From: Betaproteobacteria bacterium
Lineage (GTDB): Bacteria > Pseudomonadota > Gammaproteobacteria > Burkholderiales > Burkholderiaceae_C
DNA: 9,788 nucleotides
Assembly (NCBI GenBank): GCA_009925955.1
Contig: RFPX01000035.1
Coordinates: 1 to 9,788 of the forward strand
Reading direction: 5' to 3'
The translations under genes were made by a program, and so were the position numbers. The notes beneath the pieces are model-generated. The model did not search any database, had not been told where the DNA came from, and worked only from the letters and a program-made list of their open reading frames with translations. Numbering within the stretch: position 1 is the first letter of the stretch; each line of letters begins with the position of its first letter. Shown in pieces: positions 1-7,512 of the stretch.

Positions 1-266
1 ACGCCCTGCAGCCAGGCTTCGCGTGTGAGGTAGGCCGCAGGCAACCGTTCATGAATGCGGCGATCGATGAGGGCCCGAATCGCTTGGGCCTGCTCTGTGC
101 TGACCTCGCGCGCGCACTCACCGTCCAGGTCATCCAGCGGCAGTCCCAGCGACCACAGGCTCAGCCATACCGCCTCGTCAAAGGCATTGGTGGTGCCGTG
201 TCCAAACGAAACGCCCGACTCGGCGAGTCGGGCGGCTTCGGATTCGATGAAGGACAGGAGCTTCAA
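1..266 (-). CDS. prmB: Ribosomal protein uL3 glutamine methyltransferase PrmB, N-terminal part (truncated by window edge)
   Basis: PrmB is a SAM-dependent enzyme that N5-methylates a glutamine of ribosomal protein uL3 (L3). Only the first 88 codons are visible. The translated segment reads KLLSFIESEA..., then GVSFGHGTTNAFDEAVWL at about residues 19-36 and RRIHERLPAAYLTREAWLQG at about 69-88. These match the family's N-terminal helical domain (compare YGHGTDNPWDEAV and RRVNERIPVAYLTNKAW in E. coli PrmB). The SAM-binding and NPPY catalytic motifs lie beyond the window. The start is a TTG at 266-264, directly after the in-frame dapD stop (269-267). No ATG or GTG occurs in frame in the visible part, and no Shine-Dalgarno is evident, so translation probably depends on ribosomes finishing dapD. 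It is last in the queF-dapC-dapD series. The paralogue PrmC (release-factor methyltransferase) is less likely, because the GHGTTNAFDEA segment is PrmB-like. Confidence 0.88.
   Translation of the reverse strand, partial: MKLLSFIESEAARLAESGVSFGHGTTNAFDEAVWLSLWSLGLPLDDLDGECAREVSTEQAQAIRALIDRRIHERLPAAYLTREAWLQG
213..233. repeat. Perfect inverted repeat inside the start of prmB
   Basis: The arms GCCCGACTCG (213-222) and CGAGTCGGGC (224-233) are exact reverse complements separated by one base. With three bases left unpaired in the loop, this is a 9-bp GC-rich stem. In the prmB transcript it begins about 33 bases after the TTG start and covers codons for roughly residues 12-18 (ARLAESG). No clean T-run follows, so it is not a convincing terminator. 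It may be incidental to the coding sequence or may slow ribosomes near the start. Confidence 0.5.
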
Positions 267-1091
267 TCAGGCCCGCAGCAGGTCGTTGATGCTGGTTTTG
301 GCGCGGGTCTGGGCGTCCACCTTCTTGACGATGACCGCACAGTACAGGCTGTACTTGCCATCGGCACTGGGCAGGTTGCCGCTGACCACCACCGAGCCTG
401 CCGGCACGCGGCCGTAGCTGACCTCGCCGGTGGCGCGGTCGTAGATCTTGGTGCTTTGGCCGATGTACACACCCATGGAGATCACGGAGTTCTCTTCCAC
501 GATGACACCCTCGACCACTTCAGATCGCGCGCCGATGAAGCAGTTGTCTTCAATGATCGTGGGGTTGGCCTGCAGCGGCTCCAGCACGCCGCCGATGCCG
601 ACACCACCGGACAGGTGCACGTTCTTGCCAATCTGGGCGCAGGATCCAACGGTGGCCCAGGTGTCGACCATGGTGCCTTCGTCCACATACGCACCGATGT
701 TCACGTAGCTGGGCATCAGCACCACGTTTTTGGCGATGTACGAGCCGCGGCGGGCCACTGCAGGCGGCACCACACGCACACCCGTCTCACGCATCTGCGC
801 CTCGTCCAGGTGGGCGAACTTGGTCTGCACCTTGTCGAAGAAGCCGAGATCGCCGGCGCGCATCACGCGGTTGTCGTTGAGCCTGAAGCTCAGCAGCACC
901 GCCTTCTTGACCCATTGATTGACCTGCCACTGGCCCACACCCTGCCGTTCGGCCACACGGATACGGCCCTTGTTAAGGTCGGCGATCACGTGCTCCACCG
1001 CTTCCCGCACCTCCGGTGCATTCAGGGCGTTGATCTGGGTGCGCGCCTCCCAGGCGGTGTCGATGATGGCTTGCAACTGGGCGGTGCTCAT
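267..1091 (-). CDS. dapD: 2,3,4,5-tetrahydropyridine-2,6-dicarboxylate N-succinyltransferase DapD
   Basis: DapD transfers succinyl from succinyl-CoA to tetrahydrodipicolinate, the committed step of the succinylase route to meso-diaminopimelate and lysine, in the cytosol. The 274-residue product has the same length as E. coli DapD and closely resembles it. An N-terminal helical domain comes first, including WVKKAVLLSFRLND. A left-handed beta-helix of hexapeptide repeats follows, with the signature stretches LMPSYVNIGAYVDEGTMVDT, VGSCAQIGKNVHLSGG and DNCFIGARSEVVEGVIV, and then a C-terminal part containing GKYSLYCAVIVKKVD. The ATG at 1091-1089 is chosen because it gives the family length and MSTAQLQAIIDTAW at the N-terminus; an upstream in-frame ATG would add 18 unrelated residues inside dapC. 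The start overlaps the dapC stop as ATGA. An AAGGA (1108-1104) lies 12 bases upstream, rather far for a Shine-Dalgarno, which favours coupling to dapC. The enzyme normally works as a homotrimer. Confidence 0.97.
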   Translation of the reverse strand: MSTAQLQAIIDTAWEARTQINALNAPEVREAVEHVIADLNKGRIRVAERQGVGQWQVNQWVKKAVLLSFRLNDNRVMRAGDLGFFDKVQTKFAHLDEAQMRETGVRVVPPAVARRGSYIAKNVVLMPSYVNIGAYVDEGTMVDTWATVGSCAQIGKNVHLSGGVGIGGVLEPLQANPTIIEDNCFIGARSEVVEGVIVEENSVISMGVYIGQSTKIYDRATGEVSYGRVPAGSVVVSGNLPSADGKYSLYCAVIVKKVDAQTRAKTSINDLLRA

Positions 1092-2287
1092 GTTGAACGG
1101 AATTCCTTGGTGAACTGGTGGATACGGTGGGCGGCTTCGAGGCATTCCTCGACACCGGCCACCAGGGCCATGCGGATACGGCCTGCGCCGGGGTTGGCGC
1201 CATGTGCGTCTCGGGCCAAGAAGCTGCCCGGCAACACTGCCACATTGTATTGAGCGAGCAAGCGGCGTGTGTAGCCCAGGTCATCGGCACCGGGGACACC
1301 CGCCCAGAGGTAGAAGCCCGCGTCTGGCAGCGCCACGTCCAGGACCTCGCTGAGCAGCGGAGTGACCAGCTCAAACTTGCGTTTGTAGAGCGCCCGGTTG
1401 GCCTGGACATGGGCCTCGTCGTTCCAGGCGGCCACGCTGGCACGCTGGACGGTTGGGCTCATGGCACTGCCGTGGTAGGTGCGGTAGAGCAGGAACTGCT
1501 TGAGCACTTGCGCGTCACCGGCCACGAAACCCGAGCGCATGCCGGGCACGTTGCTGCGTTTGCTCAGGCTGGTGAAGGCGACCAAGCGTCGGAAGTCGGT
1601 GCGGCCCAGCCGGTGCGCGGCCTCCAGCGAGCCCAGGGGGGGCTGATCGCCAAAGTAGATCTCGGAATAGCACTCGTCGCTGGCGATGATGAAACCATGT
1701 CGGTCGCTCAAGGCGAACAGACGCTCCCACTCCGCGAGCGGCATGACCGCGCCGGTGGGATTGCCCGGAGAGCACACGAACAGCAGCTGCGTTCGAGCCC
1801 AGGTGGCCTCGTCGATCTGCGACCAATCGATGGCGAAGTTGCGCGCGGGGTCGCTGTTGGCAAAGGCCAGCTCTGCACCGGCCAACAGCCCGGCGCCTTC
1901 GTAGATTTGGTAGAACGGGTTCGGGCACACCACCGTGGCGCCTGGGCGGCTGCTGTCGATCACGGCCTGCGCCAATGAAAAAAGCGCCTCGCGTGATCCA
2001 TTGACCGGCAGCAGCTGCGTGTTCGGGTCCAGGCCAACCCCGTAGCGCCGTTGAACCCACCCCGCGGCGGCTTCGCGCAGGGCGGGCTCACCCGCGGTGG
2101 CTGGGTAGCTTGACAGCCCGCCCAGCGCCGCCAGCAGGGCGTCCTCCACCAAGACCGGTGTGGGGTGCTTGGGCTCTCCGATGCCCAGGCTGATGGGCCG
2201 CAGCGCCGGATTGGCCGTAACGCCCGCGGTCAGGGCGCGCAGCCGTTCGAACGGGTAGGGCTGCAGCCGTTGCAGCAAAGGGTTCAC
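1088..2287 (-). CDS. dapC: Succinyldiaminopimelate transaminase DapC
   Basis: DapC is a PLP-dependent class I/II aminotransferase that converts N-succinyl-2-amino-6-oxopimelate to N-succinyl-LL-diaminopimelate with glutamate as donor. It acts directly after DapD in lysine/peptidoglycan precursor synthesis. The 399-residue protein shows fold-type I landmarks: SPGNPTG at 173-179 (cofactor-contacting Asn176), DECYSE at 204-209 (Asp204 and Tyr207, PLP ring contacts), SLSKRSNVPGMRSGF at 240-254 (Schiff-base Lys243, phosphate-contacting Arg251), and IRMAL at 371-375 (Arg372, substrate carboxylate). The opening NPLLQRLQPYPFERLRAL is typical of betaproteobacterial DapC. The start is a GTG at 2287-2285, preceded at seven bases by GAGGG, which overlaps the queF stop. 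A longer in-frame reading back into queF is not supported by homology. The general family also contains other aminotransferases, but the adjacent dapD makes DapC by far the best call. Confidence 0.93.
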   Translation of the reverse strand: MNPLLQRLQPYPFERLRALTAGVTANPALRPISLGIGEPKHPTPVLVEDALLAALGGLSSYPATAGEPALREAAAGWVQRRYGVGLDPNTQLLPVNGSREALFSLAQAVIDSSRPGATVVCPNPFYQIYEGAGLLAGAELAFANSDPARNFAIDWSQIDEATWARTQLLFVCSPGNPTGAVMPLAEWERLFALSDRHGFIIASDECYSEIYFGDQPPLGSLEAAHRLGRTDFRRLVAFTSLSKRSNVPGMRSGFVAGDAQVLKQFLLYRTYHGSAMSPTVQRASVAAWNDEAHVQANRALYKRKFELVTPLLSEVLDVALPDAGFYLWAGVPGADDLGYTRRLLAQYNVAVLPGSFLARDAHGANPGAGRIRMALVAGVEECLEAAHRIHQFTKEFRST

Positions 2288-2294
2288 GCCGCAA

Positions 2295-2299
2295 CCCTC
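2295..2299 (-). promoter_or_regulatory. Shine-Dalgarno of dapC that fixes its GTG start
   Basis: GAGGG on the minus strand lies seven bases before the GTG at 2287-2285 and overlaps the TGA stop of queF (2300-2298). Good spacing supports the GTG as the real dapC start. The overlap suggests that ribosomes ending queF can restart on dapC. Confidence 0.6.
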
Positions 2300-2762
2300 A
2301 GCCGGCCAGGCCGGTGGCCGATTCAAACGCCGGCAAATCCACGCGCGGCTGGGGTTTCCAGCCTTTCTTCCGGTGTTCGGCCACCACATTTGTGTAGATG
2401 CCGCCGCGCACGTACCACTTGGCGGTGATGCGGGCAAAGCGCGGCTCACACACCGCCACGATGTCCGACAGGATGGCGTTGGTGACCTTTTCGTGGAACG
2501 CCCCTTCATTGCGGTAGGACCACATGTACATCTTCAGGCTCTTGAGTTCCACACACCAACGGTCGGCAATCATGTCGATGGTGAAGTGGGCGAAGTCGGG
2601 CTGGCCCGTCAAGGGACAAAAGCAGGTGAACTCTGGAACCTGAAACTGAATGACGTAATCACGCTCGGGCGCCGGATTGGGAAAGACGTCGAGCTGTTTG
2701 CTGGGGGCGCTGGGTGGCGTCGAAGGCCGTGCGCGCTGGGTCTTGGCAGGGGTCTTGGGCAT
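2298..2762 (-). CDS. queF: NADPH-dependent 7-cyano-7-deazaguanine reductase QueF (type I, short form)
   Basis: QueF reduces the nitrile of preQ0 to the amine of preQ1, consuming two NADPH, in the queuosine tRNA-modification pathway. The 154-residue protein carries the short unimodular form. FTCFCPLTGQPDF at 45-57 contains the probable catalytic Cys49, which forms the thioimide, and Asp56. ELKSLKMY at 72-79 is the QueF signature that binds NADPH. The pair His90-Glu91 in AFHEKV corresponds to the substrate-binding His-Glu. The first 20 residues or so are a low-complexity tail rich in Lys, Pro, Thr, Ala and Ser and are not part of the T-fold core. The ATG at 2762-2760 has no clear Shine-Dalgarno. 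An in-frame downstream start is conceivable but would not change the core. queF heads the minus-strand series, ending 10 bases before dapC; no functional link with lysine synthesis is known to me. Confidence 0.95.
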   Translation of the reverse strand: MPKTPAKTQRARPSTPPSAPSKQLDVFPNPAPERDYVIQFQVPEFTCFCPLTGQPDFAHFTIDMIADRWCVELKSLKMYMWSYRNEGAFHEKVTNAILSDIVAVCEPRFARITAKWYVRGGIYTNVVAEHRKKGWKPQPRVDLPAFESATGLAG

Positions 2763-2867
2763 GTCGCGATGTTATCATCTTCGATTGATCCGGCCCCTCA
2801 AGGCTGGAAATTTATCCAACTAAATCAAGCACTTGCGTCGCATGCGGCGGGTGCAAGCGGGAGCCCC
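2763..2867. promoter_or_regulatory. Divergent intergenic region between queF and smc, presumed promoters for both
   Basis: These 105 bases are the only gap between divergently read genes and contain the window's most A+T-rich stretch (about 2805-2830), so both transcripts probably start here. The best minus-strand candidate is TTGAGG (2801-2796) with GATGAT (2779-2774) at 16-base spacing. It matches the sigma-70 consensus four of six at each box and would place the start only a few bases before the queF ATG. On the plus strand I see TTGATC (2785-2790) with only poor -10 candidates near 2808-2826. No operator palindrome or riboswitch is evident. The promoter boxes are guesses by eye. Confidence 0.3.
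2859..2863 (+). promoter_or_regulatory. Shine-Dalgarno of smc that fixes its start
   Basis: GGGAG lies four bases before the ATG at 2868. This supports the 2868 start over a much longer in-frame reading that runs back through the antisense of queF. The protein also begins exactly with the family's MRLRSIKLAGFKSF. Confidence 0.6.
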
Positions 2868-5800
2868 ATGAGGCTGCGATCCATCAAGCTGGCCGGCTTC
2901 AAGTCCTTTGCCGATCCCACCACCTTTGAACTCCCCGGCCAACTGGTGGGGGTGGTCGGCCCCAACGGGTGCGGCAAGAGCAACATCATGGACGCCGTCC
3001 GGTGGGTGTTGGGCGAGAGCAAGGCCTCCGAGTTGCGTGGCGAGTCCATGCAGGACGTCATCTTCAACGGCACCACCAGCCGCAAGCCCGCCAGCCGCGC
3101 CAGCGTCGAGCTCGTCTTCGACAACACCCTGGCCCGCGCCGGAGGTCAATGGAACCAGTTCAGCGAAATTGCCGTCAAGCGTGTGCTCACCCGTGACGGC
3201 AACAGCAGCTACTACATCAACAACCAGGTGGTGCGGCGCCGTGATGTGCAGGATGTGTTTCTGGGCACGGGACTGGGCCCGCGTGCCTACGCCATCATCG
3301 GCCAAGGCACCATCAGCCGCATCATTGAAAGCAAACCCGAGGAACTGCGTCTGTTCCTGGAAGAGGCCGCCGGCGTGTCCAAGTACAAGGAGCGCCGCCG
3401 CGAGACCGAAAACCGCTTGAAGGACACCCGGGAGAACCTCACACGGGTGGAAGACATCCTGCGCGAGCTCAACACCAACCTGGACAAGCTCGAGCGCCAG
3501 GCGGAAGTGGCGGCGCAGTACCGGCAGCTTCAGGAGCAGGGCACGCTCAAGCTGCACCAGTTGTGGTTCCTCAAGCACCGGGATGCAGCCGGCGAACAGG
3601 AGCGGGTGCAGGCCTCGATGCGTCAGGCGGTCAACGAGCTCGAAGCCCGTACGGCTGAGCTGCGCGAAGTGGAAGCGTCCCTGGAGTCGGTTCGTCAAGA
3701 GCACTACGCCGCCAGCGACGAGTTGCACGTGGCCCAGGGCGCCCTCGGGGAAGCCGCGCTTTCGGTCAGCCGTCTGGAGGAGCGCATCCGTTACGTGGTC
3801 GAAGGTCGCGAGCGGGTGCTGGCCCGCTTGGCCGAACTGCGGGCACAGGATGCGCAGTGGGCCGAACGGCAGCAGTCGGCGGCCCAGGAGCTTGAGGATT
3901 TGGAGGCGCAGCAGGCGGCTGCGCTGGAGCAGGCTGAGGTCTTGGCCGCACAGGTCGAGGAGCAGGCCGCACGCCTGCCAGATGCCGAAGAAGCGGTGCG
4001 TGCTGCACAGCAACGCGCCCAGGAACAGCGCCAACGCGGCGCTGAGGTGCAGCAGCAGATTCAATTGCTGGCCGCGGAGAGCCGCGGTGTGGATGAACAG
4101 TTGCGCGCGCTGCAGGGCCGACGTGAGCGCATCAGCGGCGAGCGCAAGGGCTTGGGCGCGCCGGATGCCGCGCGCTTGGATGCCCTGCGTCTGGAGCGCC
4201 AGGACGCCCAGCGCGTGGCACAGGAGGCGGCTGCGCGCCTGAGTGAGATGGGCGAACGCCTGCCGGAATTGGAGGCGGCACGGCGCACCGCACAGGATGA
4301 CGCCAACCAGCAAAGCGCCCGCCAGGCCGCACTGTCCGCACGCCTGGAGGCCCTCAAGGCCTTGCAGGACAAGGTGCAAACCGAAGGCAAGCTCAAGCCA
4401 TGGTTGGAAAAGCACGGGCTGGGCTCCCTGACAGGGCTTTGGACCCGCTTGCACGTGGAGGCGGGTTGGGAGAATGCCCTGGAGGCCGCACTGCGCGAGC
4501 GCCTGCATGCCGTGGAAGTGGGCCGTCTGGACACCCTCAAGGCCTTCGCCGGTGACCCTCCGCCGGCCAAGCTGGCCTTCTACAGCGCAAGCACGGAAGG
4601 CACGGTCCACGCCGCTGGGTCCGCGGGCGTGCAGCCGCCGGGCCCGCCGCTGATGGGGCTGGTGCGCACGGATGGCCAAGACCGTTTGCGCCACCTGCTG
4701 CAGGATTGGCTGCAAGGGGTGTACACCGCCGCATCCCTGGACGTGGCCTTGGCCCAACGCTCACAGCTTCGTCAGGGCGAAGTCCTGATCACCCGCGAGG
4801 GCCATATGGTCAGCGCCGAGGCGGTCAGTTTTTACGCGCCTGACAACGAACAAGCCGGACTCTTGGCCCGCGCACAGGAGATTGAAAACCTCCAAACCGA
4901 GCAGCGGGCTCAGGCCCTGCTCAGCGACGACGCCCGCTCGGCTTTGGTCCGGGCCGAGGCCGCCCACACGCAGGCCCAGCTGCGTGCGGAGGAGCTTCGG
5001 CAAGAGGCGGCGTCCACCCAGTCGCGCGCTCACCAGGTGGAGGTGCAGTGGCTGCAACTCAGCCAGCAGAACCAGGCCGCGCAAGAGCGCGCGGTTCAGC
5101 TCGATGAGGAGTTGGGCGAGATCGACGCACAGGTGGACAACCTCCTGGAGCGGCGGGCCACCGGTGAGGCGCGCTTTGAGGAATTGGACCAGCAACTGGC
5201 CGTGGAGCAGGAGCGTCACGCCGAACTCGATGAGGCTGTGGTCGAGCAGGAACGTCGCCTCGTGGCTGCACGTGAGCAGCAGCGCAGCCTGGAGCGACAG
5301 GCACAGGAGGCCTCCTTTGCCGGACGCACCTTGCAAGCACGAGCGCAGGAGCTGCAGCGGCTGATGCAGACAGCCGATGAGCAGATTCGGTCCAACGCCG
5401 CTTCCTCACAGGCTGCACAGGCCGAACTGCAGGAGCTTGACGATGCTTCTGCGCAAGCGGGCTTGCAAGAGGCTTTGGAGCAGCGGCTGCAGCGTGAACA
5501 GGCTCTGGCTGCCGTTCGCCAGCGATACGAGGGCCTGAGCGCCCAATTGCGCCAGGCCGACGAGCAGCGCATGGGCATTGAGCGTGGCCTGCAGCCCCTG
5601 CGGGACCGGATCACGCAGCTGCAGTTGGAGGAGCAGGCCGCAGCGCTGGGCGGTGCCCAGTACCTGGAGCAATTGCAGGCTGCCGAAGTCAACCTGGAAG
5701 CCTTGGCCGCCGGCATCGAAAGCGCCGGCGTCAAGCTGTGGGGTTTGCAGGGCGAAATCGACCGGATCAACCGGGAGATTCAGGCACTGGGCGCGGTGAA

Positions 5801-6404
5801 CCTGGCAGCGCTGGACGAGCTCACCAGTGCACGCGAACGCAAGGGTTTTCTCGATGCGCAGAACGCCGACTTGCTGGAGGCCATCACCACGCTGGAAGAC
5901 GCCATCCACAAGATCGACCTCGAGACGCGCGACCTCTTGGGCGAAACCTTCCGACAGGTCAACGAGCATTTCGGCCGCATGTTCCCCTCGCTCTTCGGCG
6001 GCGGTCATGCTCGCTTGGTGATGACGGGAGACGAAATCCTGGACGCGGGCGTTCAAGTGATGGCGCAGCCCCCGGGAAAGAAAAACAGCACCATTCACCT
6101 GCTGTCCGGTGGTGAGAAGGCACTCACCGCGATTGCCTTGGTGTTCGCCATCTTCCAGCTCAACCCCGCACCGTTCTGCCTGCTCGATGAGGTGGATGCC
6201 CCGCTGGACGATGCCAACACCGAGCGCTATGCGCGTTTGGTGACGCAGATGGCCGAAGGCACGCAGTTCCTGTTCATCAGCCACAACAAGATTGCGATGG
6301 AGATGGCGCGTCAGTTGGTGGGTGTCACGATGCAGGAGCAGGGCGTCTCGCGCATCGTGGCGGTGGACATGGAGTCGGCCCTGAGCATGGCGGAGGCCGC
6401 ATGA
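2868..6404 (+). CDS. smc: Chromosome segregation/condensation ATPase SMC
   Basis: SMC forms homodimeric ring-shaped complexes, usually with ScpA and ScpB, that load on DNA and organise and separate sister chromosomes. The 1178-residue product has the full layout. The N-terminal ABC head has Walker A GPNGCGKSN at 31-39. A first coiled coil spans about 165-500. The hinge spans about 503-655 (starting KLKPWLEKHGLGSLTG, with RLHAVEVGRLDTLKAF inside). A second coiled coil spans about 660-1010. The C-terminal head has the ABC signature LSGGEKAL at 1079-1086 and Walker B FCLLDEVDAPLD at 1103-1114 (catalytic Glu1108). The coils are very rich in Gln, Glu, Ala and Arg. Length and motifs are complete, with no sign of damage. 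The ATG at 2868 has GGGAG four bases upstream. The stop overlaps zipA as ATGA. scpA, scpB and parABS genes are not in the window. RecN and Rad50 are excluded by the SMC-type hinge and head motifs. Confidence 0.97.
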   Translation: MRLRSIKLAGFKSFADPTTFELPGQLVGVVGPNGCGKSNIMDAVRWVLGESKASELRGESMQDVIFNGTTSRKPASRASVELVFDNTLARAGGQWNQFSEIAVKRVLTRDGNSSYYINNQVVRRRDVQDVFLGTGLGPRAYAIIGQGTISRIIESKPEELRLFLEEAAGVSKYKERRRETENRLKDTRENLTRVEDILRELNTNLDKLERQAEVAAQYRQLQEQGTLKLHQLWFLKHRDAAGEQERVQASMRQAVNELEARTAELREVEASLESVRQEHYAASDELHVAQGALGEAALSVSRLEERIRYVVEGRERVLARLAELRAQDAQWAERQQSAAQELEDLEAQQAAALEQAEVLAAQVEEQAARLPDAEEAVRAAQQRAQEQRQRGAEVQQQIQLLAAESRGVDEQLRALQGRRERISGERKGLGAPDAARLDALRLERQDAQRVAQEAAARLSEMGERLPELEAARRTAQDDANQQSARQAALSARLEALKALQDKVQTEGKLKPWLEKHGLGSLTGLWTRLHVEAGWENALEAALRERLHAVEVGRLDTLKAFAGDPPPAKLAFYSASTEGTVHAAGSAGVQPPGPPLMGLVRTDGQDRLRHLLQDWLQGVYTAASLDVALAQRSQLRQGEVLITREGHMVSAEAVSFYAPDNEQAGLLARAQEIENLQTEQRAQALLSDDARSALVRAEAAHTQAQLRAEELRQEAASTQSRAHQVEVQWLQLSQQNQAAQERAVQLDEELGEIDAQVDNLLERRATGEARFEELDQQLAVEQERHAELDEAVVEQERRLVAAREQQRSLERQAQEASFAGRTLQARAQELQRLMQTADEQIRSNAASSQAAQAELQELDDASAQAGLQEALEQRLQREQALAAVRQRYEGLSAQLRQADEQRMGIERGLQPLRDRITQLQLEEQAAALGGAQYLEQLQAAEVNLEALAAGIESAGVKLWGLQGEIDRINREIQALGAVNLAALDELTSARERKGFLDAQNADLLEAITTLEDAIHKIDLETRDLLGETFRQVNEHFGRMFPSLFGGGHARLVMTGDEILDAGVQVMAQPPGKKNSTIHLLSGGEKALTAIALVFAIFQLNPAPFCLLDEVDAPLDDANTERYARLVTQMAEGTQFLFISHNKIAMEMARQLVGVTMQEQGVSRIVAVDMESALSMAEAA

Positions 6405-7498
6405 CGCTGACGCAGGGTCTGCTGGCCTTGGCCGCAGCGGTGCTGTTGGTCTTGTTGGCCCAAGGCCTGTGGACTTCCTGGCGTGCAAGGCCGCGCCGTG
6501 CCACACAGCCCCAGGAACGGATGGAGCCCAGCCTGTCGGGCGTGGAGCCTGCTGTGGCTGCGGGGCCCGAAGGAGCGCAAGACCCAGCCCTGGAGCCCAC
6601 GCCGGTCGCCGGCGTGGCCCATGACCATTCGGTGCCGGCAGCCGAACGCGGCGTGAGACCGGCCGGCCTGAGGCGTCGAGCGGCGATTGATCCGCTCATC
6701 GATGCCATTGCCGAAATCGTTCCGGAAGCACCACTGCCCGCCGATTCGGTGCTGCAGGCATTGCCGGCCTCTCGACGCGTGGGCAGCAAGCTGATGTTGC
6801 TCGAAGGGCTCAACGCGGAAACCGGCCTTTGGGAGCCCCCGGTCCATGGTCAGCGCTACAGCGCTTTTCAGGCTGGCGTCCAGTTGGCCAACCGAGCCGG
6901 GCCGATCAACGAGATCGGCTATTCGGAGTTCGTTCAGAAGGTGCAGGCCTTCGCGGATGCCGTGGCGGCATCGGTTGACTTCGCCGACATGAGTGAGGTC
7001 GTGGGCCGTGCCCGCGAGCTCGATGAGTTTGCCCATGCGCACGACGCTCAGCTGGCTGTCCATCTGCAAGCCAAGGGCCCGTATTGGACCGTAGGCTACT
7101 TGCAACAGTGCGCGGCTCGCCAGGGCATGGTGGCCGGGCCCATCGCCGGGCAGTGGGTGCTGGCCGGCGAAGACCCTGAGGCCCCACCCTTGGTTGTTTT
7201 GAGCTTCGACGCGCAGGCAGCCCTGGCCGAGGACCCCGACCAATCGGCGCTGCGCCGTTGCACCCTGTCCCTGGATGTGCCGCAGTCTCCTGAGGCGGCA
7301 GAGCCGTTCTCGCAGTGGCAACGGCTGGCCTGGGCCCTTTCACAGGATTTGGACGGCGTGTTGGTGGACGACGATGGCCGGCCGGTGGCGCTGCAGCAGT
7401 TCGCCGGCATTCACCAGGACCTTCAGCGTTTGTATGAGGCCTTGGCAGCGCGCGACCTGCCGGCTGGCAGCCCCGCGGCCCAGCGCGTGTTCAGCTGA
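6401..7498 (+). CDS. zipA: Cell division protein ZipA (FtsZ-binding membrane anchor), betaproteobacterial type
   Basis: ZipA tethers FtsZ filaments to the inner membrane at the division site. The 365-residue protein fits the expected plan. An N-terminal membrane helix lies at about residues 4-24 (LTQGLLALAAAVLLVLLA), followed by a basic patch (RARPRR), so the bulk faces the cytosol. A Pro/Ala/Glu-rich linker runs to about 125. A segment follows with LLEGLNAETGLWEP and QAGVQLANRAGPINEIGYSEFVQKV. The C-terminal region at about 215-350 contains VLSFDAQAALAEDP, RCTLSLDVPQ and LDGVLVDDDGRPVAL, which resembles the ZipA FtsZ-binding fold. Identification rests on these features plus position between smc and ligA, as I recall it also in Pseudomonas; sequence likeness to E. 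coli ZipA is weak. GGAGG at 6392-6396 is four bases before the ATG, which overlaps the smc stop. In many genomes such proteins are labelled only as a C-terminal FtsZ-binding domain protein. Confidence 0.85.
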   Translation: MTLTQGLLALAAAVLLVLLAQGLWTSWRARPRRATQPQERMEPSLSGVEPAVAAGPEGAQDPALEPTPVAGVAHDHSVPAAERGVRPAGLRRRAAIDPLIDAIAEIVPEAPLPADSVLQALPASRRVGSKLMLLEGLNAETGLWEPPVHGQRYSAFQAGVQLANRAGPINEIGYSEFVQKVQAFADAVAASVDFADMSEVVGRARELDEFAHAHDAQLAVHLQAKGPYWTVGYLQQCAARQGMVAGPIAGQWVLAGEDPEAPPLVVLSFDAQAALAEDPDQSALRRCTLSLDVPQSPEAAEPFSQWQRLAWALSQDLDGVLVDDDGRPVALQQFAGIHQDLQRLYEALAARDLPAGSPAAQRVFS

Positions 7499-7512
7499 GG
7501 ACCGTTGGCACC

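Noticed and set aside
51..1253. A 400-codon plus-strand reading frame over prmB, dapD and the end of dapC
   Set aside because: It is antisense to three well-identified genes and its translation is His/Val/Gly-rich with no family likeness.
2373..2867. Open extension of the smc frame upstream of 2868
   Set aside because: It runs through antisense queF. SMC proteins start at MRLRSIKLAGFKSF, and a Shine-Dalgarno sits just before 2868.
2820..4757. A 645-codon open reading frame on the minus strand inside smc
   Set aside because: It is exactly antisense to the SMC head, coil and hinge. Its translation is a Leu/Gln/His-rich shadow with no recognisable domain, as expected opposite high-GC coding DNA.
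5406..6506. A 366-codon minus-strand frame across the end of smc and start of zipA
   Set aside because: It is antisense to the ABC signature and Walker B region of SMC, has no domain likeness, and no ribosome site was seen.
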